In this document: positions 25,061 through 36,284 of the stretch, in pieces | How the letters are laid out: the number at the start of each line of letters is the position of its first letter | Position numbering within the stretch: the first letter of the stretch is position 1 | Assembly: GCF_016907015.1 (NCBI RefSeq) | Contig: NZ_JAFBBE010000027.1 | Location: 1 to 38,428, forward strand | DNA: 38,428 nt | Origin: Oceanisphaera litoralis | Lineage (GTDB): Bacteria > Pseudomonadota > Gammaproteobacteria > Enterobacterales > Aeromonadaceae | Reading direction: 5' to 3' | Position numbers and translations under genes: made by a program | Notes under the pieces: generated by a model | Seen by the model: only the letters and a program-made list of their open reading frames with translations | Database searches by the model: none | Told to the model about the DNA's origin: nothing

Positions 25061-25642
25061 TTACAACTTGACCAGTCCGGTAAAGCCCATGAAGGCCAGT
25101 GACATCAGGCCGGCGGTGATCATCGCCAGCGCAGCCCCCTTGAACGGCACCGGTACGTCGGCGCCGGCCAGGCGTTCGCGCATGGCGGCAAACAGCACCA
25201 GCACCAGTGAAAAGCCCAATGCCGCGCCAAAGCCGTATACCAGGCTCTGCATGAAGTTGTGCTGTTCGTTGATGTTGAGCAGCGCCACGCCCAGTACCGC
25301 GCAGTTGGTGGTGATCAGCGGCAGAAAAATACCCAGCAGCCGGTACAGGGTGGGGCTGGTCTTGTGCACCACCATTTCGGTGAATTGCACCACCACGGCG
25401 ATCACCAGAATAAACGACAGGGTGCGCAGATACAGCAGATCCAGCGGCAGCAGAATATACTGGTTGACCAGATAAGAGCAGGCGGCAGCCAGGGTCAGCA
25501 CGAAGGTGGTGGCCAGCCCCATGCCGATGGCGGTTTCAAGCTTGCCGGACACGCCCATGAAGGGACAGAGTCCGAGAAACTTGACCAGCACGAAGTTGTT
25601 GACCAGCACGGTGCCGACAAACAGCAGCAGGTATTCAGACAT
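25061..25642 (-). CDS. rsxA: Electron transport complex subunit RsxA
   Basis: A 193-residue membrane protein matching E. coli RsxA closely: [19 protein letters not shown] at the start, [39 protein letters not shown], and [13 protein letters not shown] at the end. It has six helices. Cysteines in LGLCPF and TTNCAV fit the proposed membrane iron centre with RsxE. It is the first gene of the seven-gene run rsxABCDGE-nth. I use the ATG at 25642 rather than two codons upstream. Confidence 0.97.
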   Translation of the reverse strand: MSEYLLLFVGTVLVNNFVLVKFLGLCPFMGVSGKLETAIGMGLATTFVLTLAAACSYLVNQYILLPLDLLYLRTLSFILVIAVVVQFTEMVVHKTSPTLYRLLGIFLPLITTNCAVLGVALLNINEQHNFMQSLVYGFGAALGFSLVLVLFAAMRERLAGADVPVPFKGAALAMITAGLMSLAFMGFTGLVKL

Positions 25643-25720
25643 GATCACTCGGCGGATAATAAATAACGACCGGTATTATCGGACTTTATGCCGCGTTTAA
25701 CAATGCCACAGATGCTGTGG

Positions 25721-25751
25721 GTTTAGGGTCTGTTGACCTCGGACCCTAAAC
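25721..25751. terminator. Hairpin upstream of rsxA
   Basis: GTTTAGGGTC (25721-25730) and GACCCTAAAC (25742-25751) form a perfect 10-bp stem. No U-run follows on either strand. It lies about 80 bases before rsxA and may be a transcription end for pfkA, a regulatory hairpin, or a relative of the GGGTC/GACCC repeats elsewhere. Confidence 0.45.
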
Positions 25752-25864
25752 CGAGCCTCGGAGAAAAGCCTTAATTAACATGCCAATAACGGCCAGAGTA
25801 CAAAGCGGCAAAGAACCGTAGTGCATGATCGGCGGGGATATCAGGTGCGGGATATGGGCCAGTT

Positions 25865-25890
25865 CAGCGCCCACGGAAACGCGGGCGCTG
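25865..25890 (-). terminator. GC-rich hairpin after pfkA
   Basis: CAGCGCCC (25865-25872) pairs with GGGCGCTG (25883-25890) about ten bases beyond the pfkA stop. There is no long T-run, so termination may be weak or factor-assisted. Confidence 0.5.
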
Positions 25891-25900
25891 AGGCAGTAAA

Positions 25901-26863
25901 TCAGAACAGGGTGTTCGACAACTGGTACATTTCTTCGTTGAAGGGCCGCTTGAGGTGCTTGATGCAGTCGATGATATCGTGATGCACTATGTGGTTGCTC
26001 TGCAGGCCCATGCAGCGGCCGCCGTAGCCTTCGAGCAGCAGCTCTACCGCCCGCGCGCCCATGCGGCTGGCCATGATGCGGTCTTGCGCGGTGGGGGTGC
26101 CGCCGCGCTGAATATGGCCGAGAATGGTGGCGCGGGTGTCCCGGCCGGTGGCGGCCTGAATGTCGTGGGCCAGCCGGTTGACGTCACACATGTTTTCGCA
26201 GATGGCGACGATGGCGTGCTTCTTGCCTTTGGCCACGCCCTCGTGGATTTGTTGAATCAGCTCGGCCTGGTCGAAGGCCACCTCCGGCACTATCACGTAT
26301 TCGGCGCCCCCGGCCACGGCGGCGGACGAGGTGAGGTCACCACAGTGGCGGCCCATGATTTCCACCACCGAAATACGGTTATGGGAACTGCAGGTGTCGC
26401 GCAGCCGGTCGATGGCTTCCACCGCCACGTTGAGCGCGGTGTCGAAGCCGATGGTAAAGTCGGTGCCGGCGATGTCGTTGTCGATGGTGCCGGGAATGCC
26501 GATGCAGGGAAAGCCCATCTCGGTCAGCCGCATGGCGCCCATGTAGGAGCCGTCACCGCCGATCACCACCAGGGCGTCTATGCCGTGTTTTTTCAGGTTT
26601 TCGACCGCTTCTTCCCGTACTTTTTCATCCTTGAACTCGGGAAAGCGCGCCGAGCCCAGAAAGGTGCCGCCCCGGGTGATGACATCGGACACCGAATGCC
26701 GCTCCAGCGGTACTATCTCATCCCGGTGCAGGCCCAGATAGCCGCTGTGAATACCGAACACCTCCAGGTTGTGATGCAGACCGGTCCGCACCACGGCGCG
26801 AATGGCGGCGTTCATGCCCGGGGCATCGCCGCCGCTGGTCAGTACTCCAATTCGTTTAATCAT
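25901..26863 (-). CDS. pfkA: ATP-dependent 6-phosphofructokinase
   Basis: A 320-residue glycolytic enzyme equal in length to E. coli PfkA. It phosphorylates fructose 6-phosphate. Diagnostic parts are [21 protein letters not shown] (ATP/Gly-rich loop, in two pieces), [25 protein letters not shown], and the catalytic PGTIDNDI (Asp128). MGRHCGDL and [13 protein letters not shown] complete the active site. GAGGGTGAG precedes the ATG. It is in the same direction as rsxA but about 260 bases away, so it is its own unit. Confidence 0.98.
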   Translation of the reverse strand: MIKRIGVLTSGGDAPGMNAAIRAVVRTGLHHNLEVFGIHSGYLGLHRDEIVPLERHSVSDVITRGGTFLGSARFPEFKDEKVREEAVENLKKHGIDALVVIGGDGSYMGAMRLTEMGFPCIGIPGTIDNDIAGTDFTIGFDTALNVAVEAIDRLRDTCSSHNRISVVEIMGRHCGDLTSSAAVAGGAEYVIVPEVAFDQAELIQQIHEGVAKGKKHAIVAICENMCDVNRLAHDIQAATGRDTRATILGHIQRGGTPTAQDRIMASRMGARAVELLLEGYGGRCMGLQSNHIVHHDIIDCIKHLKRPFNEEMYQLSNTLF

Positions 26864-26933
26864 CTCACCCTCGTTTTACATCCATTTTTATTTCGGGAAG
26901 CATTGATCACTCATAGTGCCCTTGTACAGATAT

Positions 26934-27072
26934 GCTCCGCGAAGGTGGAGATCCATGGTACAGGACACTGGATTCCCACCTTCGTGGGAATGACAAATAT
27001 ATTCGGGTCGTCATCTCCGCGAAGGCGGAGATCCATGGATCAGGGCTCTGGATTCCCACTTTCGTGGGAATA
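26934..27072. repeat. Two tandem copies of the CGCGAAGG(C/T)GGAGATCC repeat
   Basis: Copy 1 (about 26934-26992) and copy 2 (about 27011-27072) each have a left hairpin CTCCGCGAAGG(T/C)GGAG, the link ATCCATGG, and a right hairpin ATTCCCAC-TTCG-GTGGGAAT type. The right hairpin of copy 2 lies just after the tpiA stop and has a T-run on the minus strand before it; it may terminate tpiA. The same family occurs at 29616-29775 and about 36501-36531. Confidence 0.9.
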
Positions 27073-27092
27073 AAAAGAACCTTCGGTGCTTG

Positions 27093-27845
27093 TTATGCAC
27101 CGGCGCGGATAATGGCGGCAAACTCGTCCGCCTGCAGGGCGGCACCGCCCACCAGGGCGCCGTCGATATCATCCATGGCAAACAGGCCGGCGGCGCTGGC
27201 GCCCTTGACCGAGCCGCCATAGAGGATCTGCACGCCCGCCGCGACGTCGGCATTTTGTTCGGCCAGAAAGGCACGAATGGCGGCGTGTACGCCCTGGGCA
27301 ATCTCGGGGGTGGCGGTCTTGCCGGTGCCGATGGCCCAGACCGGCTCGTAGGCGATCACGGCATTGGCCAGGGCGTCGATGCCGCTGTGGGCGATCACTT
27401 CGTGCAGCTGGCGCTCGACCACGGCCCGGGTTTCACCTTCTTCAAACTGCTCCAGGGTTTCACCGATGCACAATACCGGTACCAGGCCGGCCTGCTGCAC
27501 GGCGGCGAACTTGGCGGCCACCATGGCATCGCTTTCGCCGTGCAGGGTACGGCGCTCGCTGTGGCCGACCAGCACATAATGCACGCCAAACTCCGAATAC
27601 ATGGCCGGGGAGTGTTCGCCGGTGAAGGCGCCTTGAGCATGAATGTCGGCGTCCTGGGCGCCAAGGGCGATATTGCTGTCGGTCAGCAGCGCCTGGGCCT
27701 GGCCCAGAAACAGCACCGGCGGGCACACCGCCACCGCCACACTTGGGGTATCGGTAGCGGGGGCCTTGAGGGCGTTGATCAGCTCGGCCACCATGCTCTT
27801 GCTGCCGTTGAGTTTCCAGTTACCCATTACCAGAGTCTGTCGCAT
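27093..27845 (-). CDS. tpiA: Triosephosphate isomerase
   Basis: A 250-residue TIM-barrel enzyme that interconverts dihydroxyacetone phosphate and glyceraldehyde 3-phosphate. Catalytic residues are K11 in GNWKLNG, H95 in VGHSERR and E167 in AYEPVWAIGTG; the phosphate loop is GGSVKGASAAGL. The ATG at 27845 (MRQTLVMGNW) has AGGAAA in front; an upstream in-frame ATG at 27917 is rejected. It lies next to pfkA in the same direction, though separated by repeats. Confidence 0.98.
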   Translation of the reverse strand: MRQTLVMGNWKLNGSKSMVAELINALKAPATDTPSVAVAVCPPVLFLGQAQALLTDSNIALGAQDADIHAQGAFTGEHSPAMYSEFGVHYVLVGHSERRTLHGESDAMVAAKFAAVQQAGLVPVLCIGETLEQFEEGETRAVVERQLHEVIAHSGIDALANAVIAYEPVWAIGTGKTATPEIAQGVHAAIRAFLAEQNADVAAGVQILYGGSVKGASAAGLFAMDDIDGALVGGAALQADEFAAIIRAGA

Positions 27846-27947
27846 CTTGTGTTGTTTCCTGTTCGTTAAATGGGGGGCATTATAGGGGCAGGGATCCGGC
27901 GAAACCAGAAGGGTCATGCCCTGCGGTGTTATTTGTCATCTGTTTGT

Positions 27948-28757
27948 TTATTCGTTGTGCGGCACCCGGTTTGTTTTACTCGTCAGCCACTGCCAGCCCA
28001 GGCCCAGATATTCATGCCAGGCAATGTCGCTGCGCTCCAGATAATGGCCCTTGGGCAGATAGGTGTATAAGGGCAGGGTGCCAGGGCTTTCCCTGGCATG
28101 ATGGCCCACCGGTGCCGCCTGGGGCTGGCCGCCTTGCTCACGGAACAAGGTCATGGCGCGGGGCATGTGGCTGGCGGAGGTCACCAGCAGCGCCCGGCGC
28201 CCGGCAATCAGCGGGGTAATGGCGGCGGCTTCTTCCGCTGTGTCTTTCGGCTCGGGCAGCATCAGCAGGCGATCGGGCGCTATGCCCAGCGCCCGGGCCA
28301 CGGCGCCGTAAAGCTCGGCACTGGATCGGCCTTCTCCCCCCGCATAACCGCTTAATATCAACCGGGCCTCGGGATAGGCATGGGCCAGCCGCACCCCTTC
28401 GGTAATGCGCACCAGCCCGGCCTGGCCCAGCTGGCTCAGCAGCGGCAGCGACAGATCCGCCACCTGGGCGGCCCCCAGCACTATGATGTCCTGCACCGGC
28501 TGCTCCGACATCGAATCGACCACATGGGGCGGATATTGTGACTCGAGCGGTGCTATCAGCCAGTTGGCCACCGGCCGGGTAGCCAGCAGCAGCAGGGCCG
28601 ACAGCGACAGCAACAACAGGGTGCCGCCACTGCGTCTGTGCTGCCTCAGCAGCATAATCAACCCGAAGAAGCCCAGCATCAGCAGCAGAGGTAGCGGTAA
28701 TAACAGGCTACCCAGCCATTTTTTGGCCAAAAACGCCATCTCCATGTACACACTCAT
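27948..28757 (-). CDS. elyC: Envelope biogenesis factor ElyC (DUF218 family)
   Basis: A 269-residue inner-membrane protein with two N-terminal helices (SLLLPLPLLLMLGFFGLIML and LLLLSLSALLLLATRPVAN) and a DUF218/YdcF-like domain with IIVLGAAQVADLSLP, ILSGYAGGEGRSSAEL, PKDTAEEAAAITPL and LLVTSASHMPRAM. E. coli ElyC (YcbC) is 259 residues and helps peptidoglycan assembly by preserving the lipid carrier. The E. coli neighbour order elyC then smtA/cmoM-mukFEB is kept, which fixes the identity. The start could be 28757, 28745 or 28739 (MAFLAKKWLG, closest to E. coli). Confidence 0.93.
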   Translation of the reverse strand: MSVYMEMAFLAKKWLGSLLLPLPLLLMLGFFGLIMLLRQHRRSGGTLLLLSLSALLLLATRPVANWLIAPLESQYPPHVVDSMSEQPVQDIIVLGAAQVADLSLPLLSQLGQAGLVRITEGVRLAHAYPEARLILSGYAGGEGRSSAELYGAVARALGIAPDRLLMLPEPKDTAEEAAAITPLIAGRRALLVTSASHMPRAMTLFREQGGQPQAAPVGHHARESPGTLPLYTYLPKGHYLERSDIAWHEYLGLGWQWLTSKTNRVPHNE

Positions 28758-28816
28758 TTGTTAACCGTATCGGTTGTGCCAGAATAGCGCCCCCGGACTC
28801 AGCAAGAAACACCCAG

Positions 28817-29611
28817 GTGAGCAGAAAGCCCAAGGTAATAAACAGCAATACCAATTTCGATGGCAAGAGCCATACCTTTGCCCGCAATATCTACGGCACC
28901 ACCAAGGGTCGCATTCGACTGGCGGTGTTGAGCCGGGATCTGGACGAGCTGCTGGCCACCTTGCCGGACCGGCCCCTGCGCATTCTGGACGCGGGCGGCG
29001 GCTTCGGCCCCCTGTCGCAACCGCTGGCGGCGGGTGGCCACAAGGTGGTGTTGTGCGATCTGTCCGGTGAAATGCTGGCGCTGGCCCGGGAGCAGGTGGC
29101 GGAAAAGGACCTGCTGGCGCAATTCGACTTTATTCAGGCGCCGATTCAGTCGTTAACTGTTGAGGATCTGGGCCAGTTCGATTTGATTTTGTGCCATGCG
29201 GTGCTGGAATGGGTGCAGGAGCAGGCTCAGTTGCTGGCCTGTTTGCAGGCGCTGCTGGTGGACGGCGGTCATCTGTCGCTGATGTACTACAACCGCGACG
29301 GCCTCTTGTATCACAGCCTGGTGATGGGTCATTTTGATTACGTGCATGCCGATCTGGTCAAGAAAAAGCGCCAGAAACTGACGCCGGGCTGGCCCTGCAA
29401 ACCTGATGAGGTTGACCGCTGGCTGGACGAGCTGGGCCTTGTTATTACCGGCCGCAGCGGGGTGCGGGTGATCCACGATTATATGGTAGAAAAACGCATC
29501 AAGGTGGAGCAGGCCGACGAGGTGATCGCCATGGAGCTGGCCCACGCCCGGCAGGCGCCCTTCATGCACCTGGGGCGCTACATTCACGTGCTGGCAAAAA
29601 AGGGCGACTGA
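28817..29611 (+). CDS. cmoM: tRNA 5-carboxymethoxyuridine methyltransferase CmoM
   Basis: A 264-residue SAM-dependent methyltransferase (formerly SmtA) that esterifies the cmo5U wobble base. SAM motifs are RILDAGGGFGPL (about 54-65) and LCDLSGEMLALA. Family signatures are FARNIYGTTKGRIR, LCHAVLEWV, LMYYNRDGLLYH, GNFDYV-type HFDYVHADL, and the ending LGRYIHVLAKK. The GTG at 28817 is the best start; no suitable ATG lies nearby, and AGG precedes it. Its position immediately before mukF is conserved with E. coli, although 249 bases of repeat DNA intervene here. Confidence 0.93.
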   Translation: MSRKPKVINSNTNFDGKSHTFARNIYGTTKGRIRLAVLSRDLDELLATLPDRPLRILDAGGGFGPLSQPLAAGGHKVVLCDLSGEMLALAREQVAEKDLLAQFDFIQAPIQSLTVEDLGQFDLILCHAVLEWVQEQAQLLACLQALLVDGGHLSLMYYNRDGLLYHSLVMGHFDYVHADLVKKKRQKLTPGWPCKPDEVDRWLDELGLVITGRSGVRVIHDYMVEKRIKVEQADEVIAMELAHARQAPFMHLGRYIHVLAKKGD

Positions 29612-29615
29612 GATC

Positions 29616-29775
29616 GTCATCCTCGCGAAGTGACGGGTAACAGAGTACATCGCGGATGTACCGGTGTTTATTGTTGTCACCCTCGCGAAGGCGGGGGTCC
29701 ATGGGCTTTGCGGTATAGGCGGAGTGTTCGGACCTGGCGCTATATGTCCTGGATTCCCGCCTGCGCGGGAATGAC
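29616..29775. repeat. CGCGAAGGCGGG-type repeats between cmoM and mukF
   Basis: A truncated copy (CGTCATCCTCGCGAAG, 29616-29635) is followed by a full one (29676-29775), which has the left hairpin CCTCGCGAAGGCGGG, the link GTCCATGG and the right hairpin ATTCCCGCCTGCGCGGGAAT. The gap also holds AACAGAGTACATCGCGGATG-type sequence with no gene. Confidence 0.88.
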
Positions 29776-29860
29776 GATAAAGACCACACCGAGGTCTGCC
29801 AGGAGTAGACCCTGTGCCCTCTGCTTACGTTATCGAAACAAGAACTGAGAGAGCTGCAAG

Positions 29861-31186
29861 ATGACGGAAATGTCCCGCACCCTGCCGGACTGGATTGGCT
29901 GGGTCAGAGAGGAAAACCTGGGGCTGAACCTGCCCCCGGAACGGCTGGCCTTCCTGCTGGCGATACAGGTGTTCGGCCGGGGCGGCGAGCAGCCGCAACT
30001 GAGCGAGGCCGAGCTGCACCACGCCTTCGGCTTTGTCAGCAAGGGCTTCGACCAGGCCGACGAGACCCTGGCCAGCCGCGCCAACAACGCCATCAACGAT
30101 CTGGTGCGCCAGCGGCTGCTGAGCCGTTTTCAGGGCGAGCCGGGCGAGGGCGACAGCCTGTACCGGCTGACGCGTCTGGGGGTGGCCATCGTCGAGTTTT
30201 TTGCCGCCCAGCGTGAGATCAGCCAGATCAGGCTGTCGCTGCAGCTGGAGCAGATTGCCCGGGATCTGGATCAGGTGGCCGAGGCCATCGCCGGCGACCC
30301 CGATGAGCAAGAGTGGGCGCAGAACGTGGCAGGCCGGCTGAAATATTCGGTGTCCGAACAGCTGGCGCGCATCGACGACACCCAGCGCGCCATGGACGAG
30401 CAGCAGAATGCGGTCAAGGCCAACATCGCCGCCCTGCTCAACAAGAACTGGCACGAGGCCATTTCCGCCTGCGAGCAGTTGCTGCGCGAAACCGGCCTGA
30501 CCCTGCGCGAACTACAGGATACCCTGGACAAAGCCGGCCACGGCCTGCAGCAGAGCCTGCTCAACATCGAAGAGCAGCTACAGCAAAGCGGGCGCGACGA
30601 GTCGCTGGCGGCCCTGTGCCAGCAGCTGCAGGCCCGGCTGGACGCCATTATTCTGTGGGGCAGCCAGTGCATCGAGCTGTGGGCCCGTTACGATCTGCAC
30701 GTGCACCGCTTTATTCGCACCGCCATCGACATGGACAAGCACCGCGCCTTCAGCCAGCGGTTGCGCGAGTCCATCCGCCGGTTTGAAGATCACAACTGGC
30801 GGCTGTGCATCGCCCAGGCCCGGCCGTTGCTGGAACTGCGCGACGAAACCATGGCCGCCTACGCCGAGGAAGTCACCGGCGAGCTGCCGGTCGAGCTGGA
30901 ATATCACGACATGGTGGACGTGACCGCCGAACTGTCGGGTCGCATTCGCGATCACCTGCAGGCATTTCCGCTGGCCGGCAAGCCGCTCGACATGGCCGCA
31001 GTGCTCAGGGACTATCTGCACGATTATCCTCAATACCAACATTTCGATATTGCCCGTTTGCTGATCGACGAAGCGGTCAAGCTGGGCCACGCCAACGCCG
31101 AATGCATGGGCGCCGCCCAGCCGGACTGGCAACGCATCAACGCCCACGGGGCCAAGGTACAAGCACATGTTATCGACCAATACTGA
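29861..31186 (+). CDS. mukF: Chromosome partition protein MukF (kleisin)
   Basis: A 441-residue kleisin that bridges MukB heads and binds MukE in the MukBEF condensin. It matches E. coli MukF (440 residues) throughout: the N-terminal winged-helix [53 protein letters not shown] in parts, [34 protein letters not shown], and the C-terminal [17 protein letters not shown] precedes the ATG. The stop overlaps the mukE start by 20 bases. Confidence 0.97.
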   Translation: MTEMSRTLPDWIGWVREENLGLNLPPERLAFLLAIQVFGRGGEQPQLSEAELHHAFGFVSKGFDQADETLASRANNAINDLVRQRLLSRFQGEPGEGDSLYRLTRLGVAIVEFFAAQREISQIRLSLQLEQIARDLDQVAEAIAGDPDEQEWAQNVAGRLKYSVSEQLARIDDTQRAMDEQQNAVKANIAALLNKNWHEAISACEQLLRETGLTLRELQDTLDKAGHGLQQSLLNIEEQLQQSGRDESLAALCQQLQARLDAIILWGSQCIELWARYDLHVHRFIRTAIDMDKHRAFSQRLRESIRRFEDHNWRLCIAQARPLLELRDETMAAYAEEVTGELPVELEYHDMVDVTAELSGRIRDHLQAFPLAGKPLDMAAVLRDYLHDYPQYQHFDIARLLIDEAVKLGHANAECMGAAQPDWQRINAHGAKVQAHVIDQY

Positions 31187-31838
31187 TCTCGCCCTGGACC
31201 CCCGTCTGGCCCAGGCCATTGCCAACCCGCTGTTTCCCGCGCTGGACAACCAGTTACGTTCCGGCCGCCACATCAGCGCCGACGAGCTGGAGCAGCATTC
31301 GCTGCTGCAGGAGTACTACCCGGAGCTGGAGGCCTTTTACCGGCGCTACCACGTAGAGCTGGTGCGCGCCCCCGAGGGCTTCTATTACCTGCGACCGCGC
31401 TCCACCAGCGAGCTGGGCAGCTCCATTCTGTCCGAGCTGGAAATGCTGGTGGGCAAGGTGCTGTGCTACCTCTACCTGAGCCCGGATCGGCTGAGCAATG
31501 AAGGGGTCTTCTCGCTGCTCGATCTGCAGGAAGAAATACTGACCCTGGCCAATGAGCAGGCCCTGCTGCGCATGGTGAACCAGCGTGCCGGTGGCAGTGA
31601 TCTGGACAAGCGCAAGCTGGCCGACAAGCTAAAAACCGCCATTCGCCGGCTCAAACGCCTCGGCATGGTCAGTGCCGTGGGCAGCCAGGACAAGTTTCGC
31701 ATCAGCGAGGCGGTGTTTCGCTTCGCCGCCGACGTGCGCACCGACGAAGATCCGCGCGCGCTGCAATTGCGCATGATCAAAGACGGCGAGGCGGTGGCCG
31801 GCCACGACCAGGACGAAGAGCAGGAGAACGACCAGTGA
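31167..31838 (+). CDS. mukE: Chromosome partition protein MukE
   Basis: A 223-residue dimeric winged-helix protein that decorates MukF. Family parts are [57 protein letters not shown], and [20 protein letters not shown]. The tail is acidic ([11 protein letters not shown]), as in E. coli. It overlaps mukF by 20 bases and mukB by four (GTGA). Confidence 0.97.
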   Translation: MLSTNTDLALDPRLAQAIANPLFPALDNQLRSGRHISADELEQHSLLQEYYPELEAFYRRYHVELVRAPEGFYYLRPRSTSELGSSILSELEMLVGKVLCYLYLSPDRLSNEGVFSLLDLQEEILTLANEQALLRMVNQRAGGSDLDKRKLADKLKTAIRRLKRLGMVSAVGSQDKFRISEAVFRFAADVRTDEDPRALQLRMIKDGEAVAGHDQDEEQENDQ

Positions 31839-34800
31839 GCACGCCAGAAACGCTAACCACCTTCAGCCGGGGCAAGTTCCACTCCCTGACCATGGTCAAC
31901 TGGAACGGCTTTTTCGCCCGTACCTTCGAGCTGGACACCCTGGTGACCACCCTGTCGGGCGGCAACGGCGCCGGCAAGTCCACCACCATGGCCGCCTTTA
32001 TTGCCGCCTTGATCCCCGATCTCAGCCTGCTGCACTTTCGCAACACCACGGAGGCGGGCAGCCAGTCCGGCAGCCGCGACAAGGGCCTGTACGGCAAGCT
32101 GCAGCGCGGCCACTGTTATTCCATGATTGAGGTGGACACCTCCCAGGGCGAGCGGGTCTGGTTTGGCGTGCACCTGGAGCAGGTGGCCAACCGGGACAAC
32201 AAGGTCAACCTCACCCCCTTCAGCGTGCAGGGCATCACGCCCGAACATACCCCGACCGCGCTGCTGCTGCACCGGCTGGACGACGGTCGCGGCCAGGTGC
32301 GCTCGCTCAACGAGCTGAAGGCGGCGGCCCAGCAGGACGGGCTGCGCTTTACCCGTTTCAGTACCGTGTCCGAGTATCACAATTTTCTGTTCGATACCGG
32401 CGTGACCCCGCGCAAGCTCAAGGATCAGCGCGATCGGGTCAAGTTCTATCGCCTGATCGAGGCCTCCCTGTACGGCGGTATTTCCAGCACCATCAGCCGC
32501 AGCCTGAAAGACTACCTGCTGCCGGAAAACGCCGGCATCCGCAAGGCGTTCAACGACATGGAGGCGGCCATCTTCGAGAACCGCCGCACCCTGGAAGCCA
32601 TACGCGAAACCCAGCGTCAGCGGGATCAGTTCCGCCAGCTGATCACCGAAACCACCCACTATGTGGCCGCCGACTATGTGCGTAACAGCGCCGAGAAAAA
32701 GCGGCTGTCCGAGCAGGCGCTGGCGGCGCGCAAGGCCCTGGCGGAAGAACGCCGCATTCTGGCCGAAGAAAAGAACCGGTTGATTTACCTGGCCGACGAG
32801 CTGGAGCATCTGGGTGCCCGCGAGCGCATGCTGGGTGAGGAGCTGGACATCGCCTCCGAGCATCTGGCGCGGGTGCTGAGCGGGGTCAAGCTCAACGAAA
32901 AAATCACCGGCTACCAGCACGAGCTGGACGAGCTGGACGCCAAGCTCGCCATTCAGGAAGAAACCCTGGCCGAGCTGCAGGACGAACATGAAGAAGCCAC
33001 CGCCACCAAGGTGGCGGCGGAAGAAGAGGTAGACAGCCTCAAGAGCCAGCTGGCCGACTACCAGCAGGCGCTGGATACCCAGCAGACCCGGGCCATTCAG
33101 TATCGTCAGGCCCGGCAGGCGCTGGGCGAGGCCAAGGTGCGCTGCGGCCTGCCGGAGCTGAGCCCGGAGCAGGCCAGGGAGCAGGAGCAGGCGCACCAGC
33201 AGCGCGAACAGGCCCAAACCGCCGTGGTGCTGGAACAACGCCAGCAACTCTCGCTCGCCGAGGCGGCCCGCGCCCAGTACGATCAGGCACTGGCGCTGTT
33301 GCAGGCCATCGATGGCGAAGCGGACCGGGCCTCCGCCTTTGCCCGTGCCAACCAGTTGCTGGAGCAGGGACGGGAATATCAGGCCCTGCTGATGCGAGAC
33401 GGCGCCATTCGCCATCAGCTGAAGGAGTCCGAGCAGGCGGCCGGCAAGCGCGAAAAGGCCACGGCCCTGCAGGCCGAGCTGGCCCGACTGGGACGACCGG
33501 TGCAGGACGAGGCCGAGCTGGAACTGCAACTGGCGGAGCTGGACGAGCAGAAGAGCGAGCTGGAAGAAAAACTGGCCGACTGCGCCGACGCCCAGCGCCA
33601 GAACCAGTCCCGCCTGGCACAGATAGCGCCCCGGGTGAGCGAACTGCGCAAACAGGCCCCGGCCTGGCACCAGGCCCAACAGACGCTTGAGCGGCTGCGC
33701 GAGCTGTCCGGTCTGCCGCTGGCCGACAGCAACGAGGTCACCGCCGCCATGCAGCAGGCGCTGCGCGACGAGCACCAGGCCGAGCAGAGCAAGCAACAAT
33801 CCCTGGCTGCCAAGCAGCAACTGGAGCAGCAGATCCGTGCCCTGAGCAGCGGTGTGGACGCCGACCCGCGGCTGCTTGCCCTGTGCGAACAGCTGGGCGG
33901 CACTTTGCTGGCCGACGTGTACGACGACATAGCGGTAGACGACGCCCCCTATTACGAGGCCCTGTATGGCCCGGCCCGCAACGGCATAGTGGTGGCCGAT
34001 CCTCAGGCGGCATTGGCGCAGTTGCAGGCGCTGGAGTCCTGCCCGGCGGACCTGTATCTGATCCAGGGTAATCCGGACGCCTTCGACGAAGATCTGCTGC
34101 ACGCCACCGAGCTGGACGGCGCCATCTGGGTGAAAAACGGCGAGCGCCAGCTGCGTTATTCCCGTTTTCCCACCGAGCCCATGTTCGGTCGCGCCGCCCG
34201 CGAGGCCAAGATAGCGCAGCTGAGCGCCGAGCTGGAAACCGTCAGCGCCCGCTATGCGGAGTCCGCCTTTGCCCAGCAGAAGCACAGCCGGCTGTATCAT
34301 CAGTTGAGTGACTTTGTCGGCCAGGGCCTGCAACTGGCCTTTGGCGACAACCCGGAACAGGCGCTGGACGAGCTGGCCGCCCGGCAGCAGCAACTGGAGC
34401 AGGAGCTGGCGGTCATTGCCGAGCAGCGCGACCAGTGGCAGGCCCGCCGCAATCAGCTGCGCGAACAGCAGGCGTTGCTGCACAAGCTGCTGCCGCTGGC
34501 GGATTTACTGGCCGACGAGGGTCTGGCCCAGCGGCTGGCCGCCGCCCGGGAAGAGCTGGCCCGGCTGGACCTGGCCCGCGACTTCATGGCCGCCCATGGC
34601 CAGCGGCTGGGCCGGCTGGCCGAGCAGGTGCAGGTATTGCGCCAGGATCCCGCCGGTTTCGAGGCCCTGCAACGGCAGGTGGCCGAGGCGGAAGCCGAGC
34701 TGACCGAGGCGCGTAACCGCACCTATGCCCTGACCCAGCTGGTGGCGCGGCTGCCGCACCTGGCCTATGCCGACGCCGAGCAACTGCTGGATCAAAGCTC

Positions 34801-36274
34801 GGCCATGAACGACAGCCTCAAGGCCAAGCTGGTGCAGGCCATCGATGCCCGCCGCAAGGCCGGGTTGCGTGCCGAGCAGCTGAACGGTCGCCTGACCGAC
34901 GCGCTGCAGGCCCGCACGGCGCTGGTGACCGGCCGTGACGCCAGAAGCCAGACCCTGAACGAATTCCGCGATGAACTGAACGCCCTGGGCATTACCCTGG
35001 CGCCCGACATGGAAGACAAGGCCCGCGAGGCCAAGCGTTCCATCGAAAACGAGCTGGTGCACACCCGTGGCAAGCGCAGCCAGACCGAGGCCCAGCGCCA
35101 GGTGAGCAAGCGCGAAATCGACTCCCTGAGTCAGCGCCTCGGCAAGGACGGCCAGGGGTATTTTGCCGCCCGCAAGGCGCTGGTGGCGCACAAGGCCAAC
35201 TGGGCCAGGGTGGTGCGACTGGCGCGGGATCACGATGTGGAGCGGCGGTTGGCCCGGCCCGAGCTGGCGTATCTGGACGCGGACGAGCTGCGCTCCATTT
35301 CCGACAAGGCGCTGGGCGCCCTGCGCCTGGCGGTGGCCCACGACGAAGAGTTGCGCGACGCCCTGCGCCTGAGCGAGGGCAACCGCAACACTCTGCAGAA
35401 GGTGCAGTTCTACATCCTGGTGTTCAGCCACCTCAAGGCGCGTATTCGGCACGACATTATTCGGGCCGACGATCCGGTGGAAGCGCTGGAAGAGATGGAA
35501 GTGGAGCTGGGCCGGCTGGCGGACGAGCTGCAACTGCGCGAAGGCCAGTTGTCGTTGTCGTCCCATGAGGTGGCGGCCAAGATCAACACCATCATCCGCC
35601 GCGAGCAGAACCGCATTCGCCAGCTCAACCAGGGCCTGCAGAACATCAGCTTCGGCCTGGTGGCCGGGGTGCGGCTGAACGTGAACATTCGCGACACCTA
35701 CGGCCGCCTGCTGGAGGCGCTGAGCGACCCGGAAGGCCGCCATCAGGACCTGTTCAGCAGCAAGGAGCTGAGTTTCTCCGAGGCCATGGGCAAGCTGTTC
35801 CAGCGGCTGAACCCGCAGCTGGAGCAGGGGGATCGCAGCCCGCAGGTGCTGGGTCAGGCGCTGCTGGACTATCGCAACTATCTGGATCTGGGCATAGAAG
35901 TGCAACGTGGCGCCGACGGCTGGTTACGCGCCGAAAGCGGCGCTCTGTCCACCGGTGAGGCCATCGGCACCGGCCAGGCCATTTTGCTGATGGTGCTGCA
36001 GAGCTGGGAGGAAGAGTCCCGCCACCTGCGCAGCAAAGACGTATTGCCCTGTCGCCTGCTGTTCCTGGATGAAGCGGCACGACTGGACACCCGCTCCATC
36101 GCCACCCTGTTCGAACTGTGCGAACGCCAGGACATGCAGCTGCTGATTGCCGCCCCCGAGAACATCAGCCCGGAAAAAGGCACCACCTACAAGCTGATCC
36201 GCAAGGTACACGGCAAGCAGGAACAGGTACACGTAGTGGGCCTGCGCGGCTTCGCCGGCGAAGCGGTGGTGTAA
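31835..36274 (+). CDS. mukB: Chromosome partition protein MukB
   Basis: A 1479-residue SMC-like ATPase (E. coli 1486). Walker A is GGNGAGKST (residues 42-50), and [18 protein letters not shown] follows. Long coiled-coil arms fill about 280-640 and 790-1100, with the hinge region around 670-770 ([35 protein letters not shown]). The signature is [11 protein letters not shown] and Walker B is [13 protein letters not shown]. It ends [15 protein letters not shown], lacking the short E. coli tail. The GTG at 31835 overlaps the mukE stop (GTGA). With MukE and MukF it compacts and separates sister chromosomes. Codon use and GC content match the surrounding core genome. Confidence 0.98.
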   Translation: MSTPETLTTFSRGKFHSLTMVNWNGFFARTFELDTLVTTLSGGNGAGKSTTMAAFIAALIPDLSLLHFRNTTEAGSQSGSRDKGLYGKLQRGHCYSMIEVDTSQGERVWFGVHLEQVANRDNKVNLTPFSVQGITPEHTPTALLLHRLDDGRGQVRSLNELKAAAQQDGLRFTRFSTVSEYHNFLFDTGVTPRKLKDQRDRVKFYRLIEASLYGGISSTISRSLKDYLLPENAGIRKAFNDMEAAIFENRRTLEAIRETQRQRDQFRQLITETTHYVAADYVRNSAEKKRLSEQALAARKALAEERRILAEEKNRLIYLADELEHLGARERMLGEELDIASEHLARVLSGVKLNEKITGYQHELDELDAKLAIQEETLAELQDEHEEATATKVAAEEEVDSLKSQLADYQQALDTQQTRAIQYRQARQALGEAKVRCGLPELSPEQAREQEQAHQQREQAQTAVVLEQRQQLSLAEAARAQYDQALALLQAIDGEADRASAFARANQLLEQGREYQALLMRDGAIRHQLKESEQAAGKREKATALQAELARLGRPVQDEAELELQLAELDEQKSELEEKLADCADAQRQNQSRLAQIAPRVSELRKQAPAWHQAQQTLERLRELSGLPLADSNEVTAAMQQALRDEHQAEQSKQQSLAAKQQLEQQIRALSSGVDADPRLLALCEQLGGTLLADVYDDIAVDDAPYYEALYGPARNGIVVADPQAALAQLQALESCPADLYLIQGNPDAFDEDLLHATELDGAIWVKNGERQLRYSRFPTEPMFGRAAREAKIAQLSAELETVSARYAESAFAQQKHSRLYHQLSDFVGQGLQLAFGDNPEQALDELAARQQQLEQELAVIAEQRDQWQARRNQLREQQALLHKLLPLADLLADEGLAQRLAAAREELARLDLARDFMAAHGQRLGRLAEQVQVLRQDPAGFEALQRQVAEAEAELTEARNRTYALTQLVARLPHLAYADAEQLLDQSSAMNDSLKAKLVQAIDARRKAGLRAEQLNGRLTDALQARTALVTGRDARSQTLNEFRDELNALGITLAPDMEDKAREAKRSIENELVHTRGKRSQTEAQRQVSKREIDSLSQRLGKDGQGYFAARKALVAHKANWARVVRLARDHDVERRLARPELAYLDADELRSISDKALGALRLAVAHDEELRDALRLSEGNRNTLQKVQFYILVFSHLKARIRHDIIRADDPVEALEEMEVELGRLADELQLREGQLSLSSHEVAAKINTIIRREQNRIRQLNQGLQNISFGLVAGVRLNVNIRDTYGRLLEALSDPEGRHQDLFSSKELSFSEAMGKLFQRLNPQLEQGDRSPQVLGQALLDYRNYLDLGIEVQRGADGWLRAESGALSTGEAIGTGQAILLMVLQSWEEESRHLRSKDVLPCRLLFLDEAARLDTRSIATLFELCERQDMQLLIAAPENISPEKGTTYKLIRKVHGKQEQVHVVGLRGFAGEAVV

Positions 36275-36284
36275 TTCTATCTAC

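Noticed and set aside
26934-27072. CRISPR array, because of repeated hairpins with spacers
   Set aside because: Only two copies with two different hairpins each and no constant 28-37-base repeat with unique spacers; it is a dispersed palindromic repeat.
31853-35905. Very long antisense open frames opposite mukB
   Set aside because: They mirror the codon bias of a GC-rich gene; composition is Leu/Gly/Gln-rich shadow and mukB is unambiguous.
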